64,000 nt of DNA from Sulfurimonas sp. (GCA_028684815.1 JAQUFE010000006.1:1-64000); one strand, 5' to 3'; counted from the first letter of the stretch, positions 1-9,198 are shown. The notes: generated by a model not told the origin, from the sequence alone. A program made the numbers and translations.

Positions 1-80
1 TCTGAACTATCACTACAAGCACTAAATGCTAACGCAAGCACTAAAGCAGATGCAAAAATTTTAATCCTAGATATCCTCAT
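1..80 (-). CDS. Start of a lipoprotein gene (partial), next in the nos cluster
   Basis: Only the first 26 or so codons are inside the window and the gene continues beyond base 1. The visible start reads MRISRIKIFASALVLALAFSACSD. This is a basic n-region, a hydrophobic core and a lipobox-like FSAC, so the product should be an exported lipoprotein. A GGAGAG ribosome-binding site lies just upstream, and the gene follows nosG by 9 bp, so it belongs to the same operon. In known epsilonproteobacterial nos clusters nosG is followed by genes for small c-type cytochromes (nosC). That identity is a context guess because no heme motif is visible here. Confidence 0.6.
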   Translation of the reverse strand, partial: MRISRIKIFASALVLALAFSACSDSS

Positions 81-89
81 AACTCTCTC

Positions 90-830
90 CTATTTTTTAC
101 TAGCGTAATACTCTTCATAAGTAACTCGCGGCTTAATCACAATAGATGGAATTGACGTAGGACAAACTTCTTGACAAGCCCCACAACCAATACAACCATC
201 ATAAATCTCAGGACGATTCCCACCACCTGCATCTGGTACCATAGCGATGGCACTTAGTGGGTGTGGGATTGGGCACATATCTGCACAAAGCGTACATTGT
301 TTGCCCTCAAACTGCGAAAACTTCTCTAAAAGCTCAACTTCAAGATCATGTAAATTTGTAACTGAACTATTAAACTTACTCATTCTATCAGCATACCCAG
401 CAGGAACTGGAATGTTTTTCATAGCTAGACAAGTGTCTGGATGCTCTAGTACTGCTATACCCATGTGTATATCTTCTGGTTTTTCACAGCTGTGGTCTAG
501 CGCCCCGGTTGGGCAGGCTAAAACACAAGGAACAGCGCTACAAGCCCAACAACCTCTCTCGTTTGCATCTATATAAGGTGTCCCAACTCCATGACCATGA
601 GCTATATCTGTTAGTTTTATGGAATGGTATGGACAGACTTGAAGACACTGCCCACACTTGATGCAAAGAGCTAAAAACTTCTTCTCATCTACAGCTCCGG
701 GAGGTCTTAGTCTATTTTCTGCTCTTAAAGTGTATGGACTAAATATCATCCCCCCACCAAGAGCAAGTCCTAATATTCCTAAAGTGGAATACTTCATAAA
801 CTCTCTTCTATCTGTTTGTACTTTTTGCAT
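90..830 (-). CDS. nosG: NosG, NapG-like ferredoxin of the nos cluster
   Basis: A 246-residue iron-sulfur protein with four cysteine clusters in order: CIKCGQCLQVCP, CWACSAVPCVLACP, CTLCADMCP and CIGCGACQEVCP. This is the layout of NapG/NosG proteins with four [4Fe-4S] clusters. The N-terminus has a RREFMK motif followed by a hydrophobic segment, a twin-arginine-type signal, so it probably works at the periplasmic face. NosG is thought to help pass electrons from the menaquinol pool towards nitrous oxide reductase. It sits 2 bp after nosD and directly before a lipoprotein gene on the same strand. NapG of the periplasmic nitrate reductase is the close alternative; the nosZ-B-D context favours NosG. 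Confidence 0.88.
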   Translation of the reverse strand: MQKVQTDRREFMKYSTLGILGLALGGGMIFSPYTLRAENRLRPPGAVDEKKFLALCIKCGQCLQVCPYHSIKLTDIAHGHGVGTPYIDANERGCWACSAVPCVLACPTGALDHSCEKPEDIHMGIAVLEHPDTCLAMKNIPVPAGYADRMSKFNSSVTNLHDLEVELLEKFSQFEGKQCTLCADMCPIPHPLSAIAMVPDAGGGNRPEIYDGCIGCGACQEVCPTSIPSIVIKPRVTYEEYYASKK

Positions 831-832
831 CT

Positions 833-2049
833 CTATCCTTTAATCCTAACTTTGGGTTTATCATCTTCAAATAAAAAGAGTGGTTTAGTAAATGGTGCTA
901 ATTTTGCTAAAAAGTTTAGCAAAGAGATAACTGGCGAACCATAAAAAAACTTGACATCTGGATTATAAATCCACATCTGATCTGCATATTGATAGACTTT
1001 ATGTGGAGTATCTCCAATGTTATCGCCATCTCTGTCAAATCCTACATAGTTATCCCAATAGTTTCCTACTATCTCATTTGCATATGTTTTACTTCCTCTG
1101 CTATCATTTACTACATCTTCTATATTTCCCATAATGACGTTATCTTTTATGACATTATCTTCACTAAGAGAGTGAAAATGTATAGCCTCGGAGTTATATA
1201 GAATTTTGTTTGCTGTAATCCAATTTTTAGTACCTGGCTCAAATGGAGATCTATCTATATAAAGCCCTTGTGCACAATATATGATGCTATTGTCCTCTAG
1301 TGTAAAGTTTGAAACATCTTTAACCCGATGCCCATACCAGTTGCTCCTAAAGAGCTTTGTACACTATTCCCTATAGCTATCGTATCTTTTGAATACATGA
1401 AAAATATACCAACACTGTTAAATTTATAATTATTGTCTTTTACTAAATTTTTACCAGCATACATAAAATGCAGAGAGTATCTACAATACTCACCATAATT
1501 TTCTACAATCTCATTTCCATGAGAGTACCAAATAACCATATCTCTTGATTTTATAAGAGAGTTCTTCTTAACGATGTTGTCATTTGAGTACCAAAGTCTG
1601 AGCCCATCTCCACGAACTCCTAGTTCTAAATCTTTTGAAGTGATGGTGTTGTTAGATATGATAGAGTTGTTTACCATCTGCAAATCTATACCAAATAGAC
1701 AGTCTTCTATAACACAGTTGCTAATTTCACAATGCTTTGATTCAACTACTGTAATAGCCGAATCTATATTGTCGTGTCTATCACCACTACCAACTATCTT
1801 TAGATTTTTAAGAGTTACATATGAACTTTTAATATTTATAACAGTCCCTAAACCCTCTCCATCAATAACTACTCCATCTTCTATTCCTGTAATAGTGATA
1901 GGTTTATTGATTACTATATTTCCTTTATAAACACCAGCACTAAGCTTTATTATCGAGCCATGTGGTGCAGCATCTATAGCTTTTTGAAGAGTATTTGCTC
2001 CAAAAAGCCCAGTGATAAAAAAAGAAATACTAAAGATTATTTTAAACAT
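833..2049 (-). pseudogene. nosD: NosD, copper-site maturation protein, interrupted by a -1 frameshift
   Basis: Two ORFs together make one NosD. The upstream ORF (1297-2049, 250 aa) has a signal peptide and right-handed beta-helix (parallel beta-helix/CASH) repeats. It ends abruptly as GIGLKMFQTLH. Shifting the frame near 1319-1321 gives GIGLKDVSNFTLEDNSI and stays open into the downstream ORF (833-1132), for a protein of about 405 aa. The break is at GGGTTAAAG, where one A appears to be missing. NosD is a periplasmic protein that works with the NosFY transporter in building the CuZ centre of NosZ. It is either a genuine pseudogene or a homopolymer sequencing error. Family assignment is firm; functional state is unknown. 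Confidence 0.85.
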
Positions 2050-2068
2050 GTTAAACCCTAAAATTTAT

Positions 2069-2851
2069 TTACGCTTGCATCTCTTTTAGTGCCTTTTGTT
2101 TTGCAAAAAAAGCTAAAAGACTAAACAAACCGATAAGAACTATCATATAAAAACCGATAGTCGGATATGAGTGAGTAGTAAACTGTGCTATTTTACCATC
2201 TCCGAACACTGTTGGCATAAAAGGTTTGATCTTAAAGGCTCCCCAGTCATGTAAGTTGTGTCCAAACCAGTATAACCAGTAAGAGTAGTCAGCTACAAAC
2301 AGTATCGGCAGAGATGCAGGAACTAGCATTACATAGTTTAAATACTTGTTGTTGTAAGCTATAAAGTAGATTATGAAAAGTGAAAGCAGGAGTAGTGCAT
2401 AGATGCCGATTTCTCTCTCAAATACACCACCAACCCACATAGGGTCCATTCCAACATAGTGGTTAATTGTGTTCATTTCATGAACTTCTCCGCTAAACCC
2501 ATCAAAATGAAAAAATACAGGAATTCCCTGAGGGAATGCTTCTTTTGGATAGTTTGGAGCTTCTAGTGAAACTGCCCAAATTGGAAGTGACGCTACTCCG
2601 ATTTCTGATGAAGCTGTTATCATTTTTTCTAAATCATTATGAGCTTCTTTAGGAGTTGAGATACTTTTGTATCTACCTTGATTATATAGATTCCATACTT
2701 TGGCACTAAAAGAAGATATCTCATCTCCCTTGTGGTTGTCAATCTGTGTTAAAACTCCATTAAAAGCTATCATCGGAAATGTAAACGAGACAGTTAAAAT
2801 AAGTAAAGCCAAAAGAGCAAAGATTCTTGCCTTTTTTAAACTTGTATGCAT
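2069..2851 (-). CDS. nosB: NosB, membrane protein of clade II nos clusters
   Basis: A 260-residue integral membrane protein. It has one hydrophobic segment near residues 10-30, a long extracytoplasmic region, and further helices around 150-170, 175-195 and 230-250. It lies between nosZ and nosD on the same strand, which is the position of nosB, the polytopic membrane protein typical of clade II (atypical) N2O reductase operons. Its biochemical role is not settled; a link to electron transfer or assembly is proposed from context in the family. Two FNR-like palindromes and a TATAAT box upstream indicate its own promoter, separate from nosZ. Confidence 0.85.
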   Translation of the reverse strand: MHTSLKKARIFALLALLILTVSFTFPMIAFNGVLTQIDNHKGDEISSFSAKVWNLYNQGRYKSISTPKEAHNDLEKMITASSEIGVASLPIWAVSLEAPNYPKEAFPQGIPVFFHFDGFSGEVHEMNTINHYVGMDPMWVGGVFEREIGIYALLLLSLFIIYFIAYNNKYLNYVMLVPASLPILFVADYSYWLYWFGHNLHDWGAFKIKPFMPTVFGDGKIAQFTTHSYPTIGFYMIVLIGLFSLLAFFAKQKALKEMQA

Positions 2852-2912
2852 GTGTTATCCTTAAGAGTGAAAATAATTCTAGACTTTGAAAATCTATAAT
2901 TATATGATTTTT

Positions 2913-2955
2913 ATTATAGCTAAAAATATTTTAACTTATCATAGACATAAGTCAA
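2913..2955 (-). promoter_or_regulatory. FNR-type promoter of nosB (proximal box and -10)
   Basis: The + strand shows TAGAC-ATAA-GTCAA at 2942-2955, a one-mismatch FNR/CRP-type dyad. On the minus strand a TATAAT box lies at 2918-2913. The centre-to-centre distance is 33 bp, which fits class II activation, with the regulator centred near -41.5. It faces nosB. Confidence 0.55.
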
Positions 2956-3036
2956 TAATATGAACAAATATAACAATTTATGAATTTTATTATACATATA
3001 AGCTATAACAAAAACAACAAAATTATAATCAATACT

Positions 3037-3050
3037 TTGATATAAGTCAA
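3037..3050 (-). promoter_or_regulatory. FNR-type box, distal, upstream of nosB
   Basis: TTGAT-ATAA-GTCAA, both half-sites fitting the FNR-type pattern. It lies 95 bp upstream of the proximal box in the nosZ-nosB spacer. It could be a second activator site. Confidence 0.5.
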
Positions 3051-3164
3051 GAAAATTTAAAGGAATTTATGATATGGGCATTTTTTCCTAAAAAGTGACA
3101 AATTTCATTTTTAAAGCAGAAACTCCAAGGCTTTGTTTTAAGTATTGCAATGATTTTTGTGGTG

Positions 3165-3200
3165 TTAAAATAGGAGATAGAGGAGATAACTCCTCTATCT
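3165..3200 (-). terminator. Hairpin terminator after nosZ
   Basis: A perfect 11-bp stem, AGATAGAGGAG/CTCCTCTATCT, with an ATAA loop (3175-3200). On the minus strand it is followed by CCTATTTTAACAC. It starts about 29 bp after the nosZ stop. The rest of the 377-bp nosZ-nosB spacer holds the FNR-like boxes and AT-rich sequence with no gene that I can see. Confidence 0.75.
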
Positions 3201-3228
3201 TATAGCGGGTATAACTTAATCCAAAGTC

Positions 3229-5829
3229 TTAGAATAAGTTAGCATTATCATCAACCCATTTTAGGTATTCTATAATGTCTTTTGTCTCTTCTTTGCTCAT
3301 GTTTTGGTTAGGCATTCTTAGTTTGAAATAATCAATCATGCTCTTAACATATGGCTCTTCATACATTTTTTCTGGATGTAGGATAAAATCACTTACCCAT
3401 TTCTCAGCATTTTCATGTCTTTGTAGTACACCAGTTAAGTCTGGACCTGATGATACTTTACCAATAACGTGACATCCGTTACAACCACCTTCAGCGAAAG
3501 CTTTTTCACCTCTAGTAGCAGACGGAGTTTGTTTAGTAGCGATTTCTCTTACTAGTGAATCTTTTGCACGAATCCCAACGTCAGCAGTTTTAACCATTAG
3601 TTGCCAAATCATATTTTCAAAAAGGATAGCTTTTTCATAATCACCTTTTTTGAAAGCCTCGTCAGCTTGTTTTTTCTGAGCAGGGATTTGGTTATATTGA
3701 TCAAATGCATCAGTTACAAGATCAGCTACCACTTTATGTTTGTCAAATTTGTTGTCTTTTAAGAACTTTACAACTGACTGAATAACAGCATCTGTAGCAT
3801 CATTTACTGCAACAGTTTTTTTGTACTCAGCAATGAGTTGATCACTTGACATTGTTTGCATTTTTAGTTTTTGAGCCGAAGTATATTTTTTATTCGGATC
3901 TTTAACCATCAAGTAACCCATCATCTCTAAGTGAAGAGCTGAACAAAATTCTGTACAATAGTATGGGAAAACTCCTTCTAAGTCAGCAGTAAACTTAACA
4001 CTTCCTGTTTTACCAGGCTCTAGTGAAACGTGAACATCATGTTGACTAACTGTAAACGCGTGAGTCTCATCTTGAGCTCTCTCAAGGTTTGTTAAGTACA
4101 TAGTTACTTCATCACCTTTATTAACTGTGATTCTCTCAGGGTTAATATGTGAACGAACAACCGTAGCGTATACAGTAACTTTGTTACCTTTTCTCTCGAT
4201 TCTTTCTTGACCTGCTAAAGTTTTACCTTCATGAATCTCGCCAGTTCTTACGTTTGTTCCCATTGGGTATCTAACGTGTGGGTGAAGCTTTGAAGCACGA
4301 ATAGCAACAGCTTGGTGAGGCTCACCTAATGGAATAGGCATGTCATATAAAAGATCCATTTTCTTACCACTAATGTCAATTAACTGGTGACTTTGTGGGT
4401 GTAATGGTCCAACAGGCTGATATCTATCAATTACTAGTTTGTTTAGTGAAATGATATATTTTCCTTGAGGATCAGCAGATTTACCTTCCATTCCACAAAG
4501 GTGACCAACGTTATAGTGAACGTTTACTTTGTCTAAAACTTTAAGAGTTTTATAGTTCCACTTAACAACTTGTGAATCAACATATAGTGAAGTATAAATC
4601 TCACCATCTACGTTTGAATACTGGTTATGTAATGGCCCAAGACCTAACTCAGCTTGACCGTGTAGAGACTCTTTCATATCTAAGATAGGAATACCATATG
4701 GATCTTTACCAATGTATTTTTTATCTTTGATAAGTTTTTTGATCTTGCTCCATTTATAAACAGAAGCGTGAGTATCTAGTTTACCACAAACAGTAATATA
4801 TTCACCATCAGGAGAGACGTCAACACCGTGTGGTGATTTTGGCTCTGGAATTAAGAACAGTGCATCATGCTTAACTGCAACATCCATAGGAATAACTCTA
4901 TGACCATTTACAACTTTTACGTTTTTCTTATCTTGTGCAACTTTTTGTAGCACTTCCCAGTTATAAACATGTAGGAAGTCAGTGTCATTTCTTGACATAC
5001 CAGCTTCGTTTGGTGGCATACCAATTTCGATTCCACCTGTGTACATCTCCGAGTTAAATGAGTTAGTAAAACCCCAACCATGAGAAACACCTTTACCAGC
5101 GTCACTTAAATCTTGCATATATGGAGGCATCTCTATAGTAAAAGAGTCTTTCTCTATAATACGACCGATTTTAGAATCAAATTTCCACATAGTCACACCA
5201 CCACGGTATGTCTCTTTGTACTCTTCGATTGGAGCGTAGTTGTTATCTAGTGGAGCAGCATATTGAGCAGCCTCTATGATGTACTCTGAATTTTGTGTAA
5301 AGAAAGCTCCACCGTGAGCAGATTTAAAAACAGGGTTTACAACTATTTGTTGAGTCTCAAAGTCAGCTAAAGAGATGATAGCTATACGAGGAGTAGCTTT
5401 ATCGTTGATTGCTAACCACTTACCATCATATTTACCATCTACTTCAGATAGAGCAGGGTGATGAGTATCTCCCCAGTTGATCTCTCTTCCACGGATATTA
5501 CCTTGTCTTAGGACCTTTTTAGATTCTTCGTCAAAGCCATAACCTTGCCAAGGTTCAGGTGTAAATACACCGATGTACTTCAAGATTTTCATTGAAGGAA
5601 CACCATAAACAATAATCTGTCCAGCTTGTCCAGCCGAGCTAAATACTACGAATTCATCTCTACCACCAGATGGTAGGTATGTCTTAGCAGCACGAATTAT
5701 ATCTTGTTCAGTTAAGCCTCTTTTCTTCATTACTTCTTGTAGTTCTCCACCTGTTGCTGCCGATGCGATCGATGCAACTAGTGTCGTACCTAAAAGAACT
5801 GAAGTAAGCTTGTTGAAATGCTTAGTCAT
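3229..5829 (-). CDS. nosZ: Nitrous oxide reductase with C-terminal cytochrome c domain
   Basis: NosZ reduces N2O to N2 in the periplasm with the CuZ and CuA copper centres. I chose the start MTKHFNK (866 aa) rather than the longer ORF because AAGGAGAAGAAAA precedes it. The N-terminus is a Sec-type signal, not Tat, as in clade II enzymes. Residues of about 60-540 form the beta-propeller with His motifs such as DTHHPALSE and SPHGVDVSPDG. A cupredoxin CuA domain ends in YYCTEFCSALHLEMM (about 623-637). A linker then leads to a c-type heme site, CNGCH, near residue 783. The fused heme is the form known from Wolinella and relatives. An FNR-type palindrome lies upstream. Confidence 0.96.
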   Translation of the reverse strand: MTKHFNKLTSVLLGTTLVASIASAATGGELQEVMKKRGLTEQDIIRAAKTYLPSGGRDEFVVFSSAGQAGQIIVYGVPSMKILKYIGVFTPEPWQGYGFDEESKKVLRQGNIRGREINWGDTHHPALSEVDGKYDGKWLAINDKATPRIAIISLADFETQQIVVNPVFKSAHGGAFFTQNSEYIIEAAQYAAPLDNNYAPIEEYKETYRGGVTMWKFDSKIGRIIEKDSFTIEMPPYMQDLSDAGKGVSHGWGFTNSFNSEMYTGGIEIGMPPNEAGMSRNDTDFLHVYNWEVLQKVAQDKKNVKVVNGHRVIPMDVAVKHDALFLIPEPKSPHGVDVSPDGEYITVCGKLDTHASVYKWSKIKKLIKDKKYIGKDPYGIPILDMKESLHGQAELGLGPLHNQYSNVDGEIYTSLYVDSQVVKWNYKTLKVLDKVNVHYNVGHLCGMEGKSADPQGKYIISLNKLVIDRYQPVGPLHPQSHQLIDISGKKMDLLYDMPIPLGEPHQAVAIRASKLHPHVRYPMGTNVRTGEIHEGKTLAGQERIERKGNKVTVYATVVRSHINPERITVNKGDEVTMYLTNLERAQDETHAFTVSQHDVHVSLEPGKTGSVKFTADLEGVFPYYCTEFCSALHLEMMGYLMVKDPNKKYTSAQKLKMQTMSSDQLIAEYKKTVAVNDATDAVIQSVVKFLKDNKFDKHKVVADLVTDAFDQYNQIPAQKKQADEAFKKGDYEKAILFENMIWQLMVKTADVGIRAKDSLVREIATKQTPSATRGEKAFAEGGCNGCHVIGKVSSGPDLTGVLQRHENAEKWVSDFILHPEKMYEEPYVKSMIDYFKLRMPNQNMSKEETKDIIEYLKWVDDNANLF

Positions 5830-5884
5830 TTTTCTTCTCCTTAAAATTCCTTTGAATATACAGAATATACCCAAATGATTTGCA

Positions 5885-5929
5885 ATACTATTATATTTTT
5901 AAGACACATAATTTGACTAAGGTCAAATT
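5885..5929 (-). promoter_or_regulatory. nosZ promoter with perfect FNR-type palindrome
   Basis: AATTTGAC-TAAG-GTCAAATT at 5910-5929 is a perfect 8+4+8 inverted repeat containing TTGAC-N4-GTCAA. On the minus strand it is followed by TATAAT (5895-5890) and an overlapping TAGTAT (5890-5885); the latter is centred 32 bp away, the class II spacing. It lies about 80 bp before the nosZ start. Confidence 0.7.
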
Positions 5930-5952
5930 ATACTAATAACTTTGAAAATTAA

Positions 5953-6924
5953 TTATTGTTTAAGAATAGAAGAAGAAATAAGAGAATCTAAGTCTGATTT
6001 TAGATTTTCTAGCTTTTTAGCGGAGGTTGTTAGCTCTTCGAGGGAGTCTATAAGGGCATCTTCTTTTTTAGTTAGCTCTTTATCTATTGGAAGGGATTCT
6101 TGCATGGTGTAGATAAGTTCTAAGAGGTCTTCTATATTACTCTCTACTTGATATAAAGAGCTAAAAGAATGCTCAATCGAGCGACTAGAGTTTTCTATAG
6201 AGATATTTATTTTTTCTACAAGAAAGTTGAAGTTGTTGCTAGCTAGTAGTATCTCTTTATTTTCATCTTTTATTTTTATAGGCTCTAGCTCTTTGATACT
6301 TGAATTGGTAATTATTTTTTTTGAAGTAGATAAAAATTTTTGCATAAAGAGGATTAGACCTTTTAACTGAGTAAAAAGATATAGAAGAAGCATTACAAGA
6401 AGTGTAAAAAGAGTGTACTGGAGAGTTTTAGAATTATGGAGATCTTTTTCATACTCAGCGTTATGCATTTTGATAAGAGCATCAAATTCCATAACAAGTT
6501 TTATATTGGTATGATATATATCATTTACTATTTTTTCTAGCAAAATATTTGTATAGGCTGAAGTTACTTTGGATCTATCTCTAAAATTTTGCACAAGCAA
6601 ATAAAATTTATTCCATAGTATAGAGATTTGTTTGTTTTTTTCAACGATGTTTGTGAAGCTGTTTTGTTCTATTAAAGCTTGTCTGTTTTTTATATTTTCT
6701 ACAAACTCTTTTATAGATTTGTCTAACTCTTTTGTTGAACTATTTCTATTTTTATAGAGAAAGAAAATATTTTTTGCGATATCTTGAGTAAAAGCCTTTT
6801 GAGAGTTTAAGATATCAAGTAAATTATTGTTAGAACTGTTTTGCTTTGATATATGGCTAGAGAGAAGCGCTAAGGTAATGGAGAGTGTAAAAATAAGTAT
6901 GCCAACTATTTTTATCTTAGTCAT
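5953..6924 (-). CDS. Two-helix membrane sensor-like protein without output domain
   Basis: A 323-residue protein with a transmembrane helix at about 5-24, a helical periplasmic region of about 145 residues, a second helix near 170-188, and a coiled-coil-rich cytoplasmic tail. The layout resembles the sensory half of NarX/PilJ-type receptors. No histidine kinase, HAMP consensus, GGDEF or chemotaxis signalling domain is visible. Its start overlaps the end of the upstream Crp/Fnr gene by 8 bp, and nosZ follows downstream. It may sense an N-oxide or redox signal for that regulator, but this is inference. I do not recognise the family with certainty. Confidence 0.6.
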   Translation of the reverse strand: MTKIKIVGILIFTLSITLALLSSHISKQNSSNNNLLDILNSQKAFTQDIAKNIFFLYKNRNSSTKELDKSIKEFVENIKNRQALIEQNSFTNIVEKNKQISILWNKFYLLVQNFRDRSKVTSAYTNILLEKIVNDIYHTNIKLVMEFDALIKMHNAEYEKDLHNSKTLQYTLFTLLVMLLLYLFTQLKGLILFMQKFLSTSKKIITNSSIKELEPIKIKDENKEILLASNNFNFLVEKINISIENSSRSIEHSFSSLYQVESNIEDLLELIYTMQESLPIDKELTKKEDALIDSLEELTTSAKKLENLKSDLDSLISSSILKQ

Positions 6925-7573
6925 TTGCTACTTCCTTTAGTGCATTTATATCTAGCACCTTGATTTGACCATGTATTATATCAATAATATTATTTCTCTT
7001 AAGTCTATTTAAGACACGTGATAGAGTTGCTGGTTGAATGTGAAGTATCAAAGATATATCATGTCTTTTTAGTTTGTTAAACATCTCCAAGTCGCCATAA
7101 AGCATCATAGAAACTTTTTGGACTGAGTCATAAATAAATTCACGGTTTATTAAAGATTGAAGTTTTTTAGATCTTGCATTAACCTCACAAGAGAGCTCTA
7201 GGCAGAGTTTATTTTTATCTAAAAAGTTTGATTTAAAGAGTTCGTAGTCGATGTTTAAGACTAATGATTCCTCTACTATGGAGATATTTGAGAAAAAATC
7301 AAGAGTTGGACTTTTAAAAGTCTCTATCTCTGAGAGTAGTGATCCCTTATATATATAGTAAAGAAAAATCTCATTTTTATGTTTATCTATCTTGTAAGAT
7401 TTTGCTAGACCATTTATAAGAAACTCTAAATTTTGACTATGCTCATTTTCATAATGAAGCAGATACTCATTTGCATAGGAGCTAAGAGAGCAAAAAGAAG
7501 ATAGAAGTTCAATCTCATGAATATCAAGAGAGCTAAAAAATTCTAAGGATTCCAAAATCTCTCTGATAGTCAA
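6917..7573 (-). CDS. Crp/Fnr-family transcription regulator next to nosZ
   Basis: A 218-residue protein with an N-terminal cyclic-nucleotide-binding-like beta-roll (about 10-120), a dimerisation helix, and a C-terminal winged helix-turn-helix. The recognition region reads ISLILHIQPATLSRVLNRLK. There is no N-terminal cysteine cluster of the classical Fnr type, so it is more like Dnr/NssR-type N-oxide regulators than an oxygen sensor; this is inference. It is co-transcribed with the exported protein upstream (10 bp gap) and the membrane sensor downstream (8 bp overlap). It is a good candidate to bind the TTGAC-N4-GTCAA sites near nosZ, nosB and the 47.6-kb cytochrome. Confidence 0.85.
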   Translation of the reverse strand: MTIREILESLEFFSSLDIHEIELLSSFCSLSSYANEYLLHYENEHSQNLEFLINGLAKSYKIDKHKNEIFLYYIYKGSLLSEIETFKSPTLDFFSNISIVEESLVLNIDYELFKSNFLDKNKLCLELSCEVNARSKKLQSLINREFIYDSVQKVSMMLYGDLEMFNKLKRHDISLILHIQPATLSRVLNRLKRNNIIDIIHGQIKVLDINALKEVAND

Positions 7574-7583
7574 CTCTTGAATC

Positions 7584-8018
7584 CTACTCTAAAATAACAG
7601 GGCAATCTTCTAGTGAGATATTAAACTCAAAAAGTTTAGCTTTTGATTTTTCACTTATGTAAACATATGAAGTATCAATACCAGCTTGTAAAAATTTATA
7701 AGTTGTTTTACAAACACCCATAGTTACAGCTTCTTTCATTCTAGTTCTATCTTCTTTTCTTACAGCCTCATCACTTTTTGAGCCAGTATTTATCTCAAAA
7801 GTATATATAAGTGTAGCACCTTGGTTTTTTACAGATGCAAGGGTTGTATATTTATCTACAACTTGAGGGAGTGATTTAGAAGTCTCTTTTACTACCATCT
7901 CTGCGATAATTACATTTTGAGCCTGCATCTCTTTTTCTGGGAGCACACCAGGTCTTGTTTGTATCTCAGATGAAAATAGTAATGTAGAAAAAATTACCAT
8001 AAAAATTATTTTGTGCAT
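7584..8018 (-). CDS. Exported protein of unknown function
   Basis: A 144-residue protein beginning MHKIIFMVIFSTLLFSSEI, a clear Sec signal peptide, with the mature part expected in the periplasm. The mature region is mixed alpha/beta with two cysteines, in GVCKTT and SLEDCPV. They could form a disulfide. I recognise no domain. It lies 50 bp after ftsZ and 10 bp before the Crp/Fnr gene, all on the minus strand. It may therefore belong to the regulator operon or trail the cell-division genes. Confidence 0.65.
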   Translation of the reverse strand: MHKIIFMVIFSTLLFSSEIQTRPGVLPEKEMQAQNVIIAEMVVKETSKSLPQVVDKYTTLASVKNQGATLIYTFEINTGSKSDEAVRKEDRTRMKEAVTMGVCKTTYKFLQAGIDTSYVYISEKSKAKLFEFNISLEDCPVILE

Positions 8019-8068
8019 TATTATCCTTTTAGTTGAAATTATAAAATTAAGTCAGACAACAAAGATTT

Positions 8069-9187
8069 TTAATCTTGTTGTTGTCTCATATATGATGGAA
8101 TATCTAAGTAATTTTCATCATACTCTCCACCAACTACTAGTTTTGGGCGGAGTTTTATTTTTGCTTGTGGAGCTTCACTTACAAAGTCTTCATTGTTAGA
8201 ACCTGATTTTAAATCTTTTTCAAAACCTGTTGCAATTATGGTTATTTTGATATAGTTTGGCTCAATACTTGCATCTGTAGATGTACCAAAGATAACCTCT
8301 GCATCTTCGTGTGCACTCTCATGTACAACATTCATAGCATCTGAAATTTCCATAAGTGGAAAGTCTGGATGCATCTTAAAGTGAACTAAAACACCCATAG
8401 CACCATTTATAGTCATGTTGTCAAGTAGAGGTGACTCAATCGCAGCTTTGATAGCCTCATAAGCAGCATTTTCGCCTTCATACTCACCAACACCCATAAG
8501 TGCCATACCTTTGTGACTCATTACAGTTCTTAAATCTGCAAAGTCTAGGTTTATGTCATTTTCTCCACTTGCAAGGATTACACCTGAAGTTCCACTTACA
8601 GCTTGAGCTAAAACGCTATCAACTATTTTAAAGCTCTCTTTTAGTCCAAGTCTTCTGTCTATTATGGAGAGCAGTTTGTCATTTGGGATAACTACTATAG
8701 AGTCACTCTCACGCTTGAGCTCTTCAAGTCCAGCTTCGGCTAGTTTAAGACGTTTTTTACCCTCAAAAGAGAAAGGTTTTGTAACTATAGAGATAGTTAA
8801 AGCGCCAACCTCTTTTGCTATTTGGGCAATAACAGGAGCAGCGCCAGTCCCAGTTCCACCACCAAGACCTGCAGAGATAAAGATAATGTCAGCACCATCA
8901 AGAGCTGCCCTAATCTCATCGTAACTCTCTAACGCTGAGTCTTTGCCTATATCTGGCTTCATACCAGCACCAAGGCCTTTAGTAAGCTTAGTCCCTATCT
9001 GGATTTTAGATGCACTCTCAGCTTCATATAACACTTGAGCATCAGTGTTTATCATAATCATTTCGATGCCACAGACACCCTCTTTGATCATATGGCCGAT
9101 CATGTTACCACCACCGCCACCTACGCCTACTGCTATTATTCTTGCCCCACTTAGGTTGTTTGCTTCTTCAATTACATACGGTTCCAT
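8069..9187 (-). CDS. ftsZ: Cell division GTPase FtsZ
   Basis: FtsZ polymerises at midcell into the Z ring that recruits the division machinery. I set the start at MEPYVIEEAN (372 aa), preceded by AAGGAG; the longer ORF would run back into ftsA. The tubulin-like GTPase core includes VGVGGGGGN near residue 20 and the signature GGGTGTGAAPV near 110. It ends with a short tail, YLDIPSYMRQQQD, containing the conserved peptide that binds FtsA. It lies 11 bp downstream of ftsA, the usual ftsA-ftsZ order. Confidence 0.97.
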   Translation of the reverse strand: MEPYVIEEANNLSGARIIAVGVGGGGGNMIGHMIKEGVCGIEMIMINTDAQVLYEAESASKIQIGTKLTKGLGAGMKPDIGKDSALESYDEIRAALDGADIIFISAGLGGGTGTGAAPVIAQIAKEVGALTISIVTKPFSFEGKKRLKLAEAGLEELKRESDSIVVIPNDKLLSIIDRRLGLKESFKIVDSVLAQAVSGTSGVILASGENDINLDFADLRTVMSHKGMALMGVGEYEGENAAYEAIKAAIESPLLDNMTINGAMGVLVHFKMHPDFPLMEISDAMNVVHESAHEDAEVIFGTSTDASIEPNYIKITIIATGFEKDLKSGSNNEDFVSEAPQAKIKLRPKLVVGGEYDENYLDIPSYMRQQQD

Positions 9188-9198
9188 AATCTTACTCC

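Noticed and set aside
8664-8924. ORFs antisense to ftsZ, ftsA, hsdR, mgtE, metE and others in the track
   Set aside because: Shadow frames of strongly supported genes; no family features or ribosome-binding sites.
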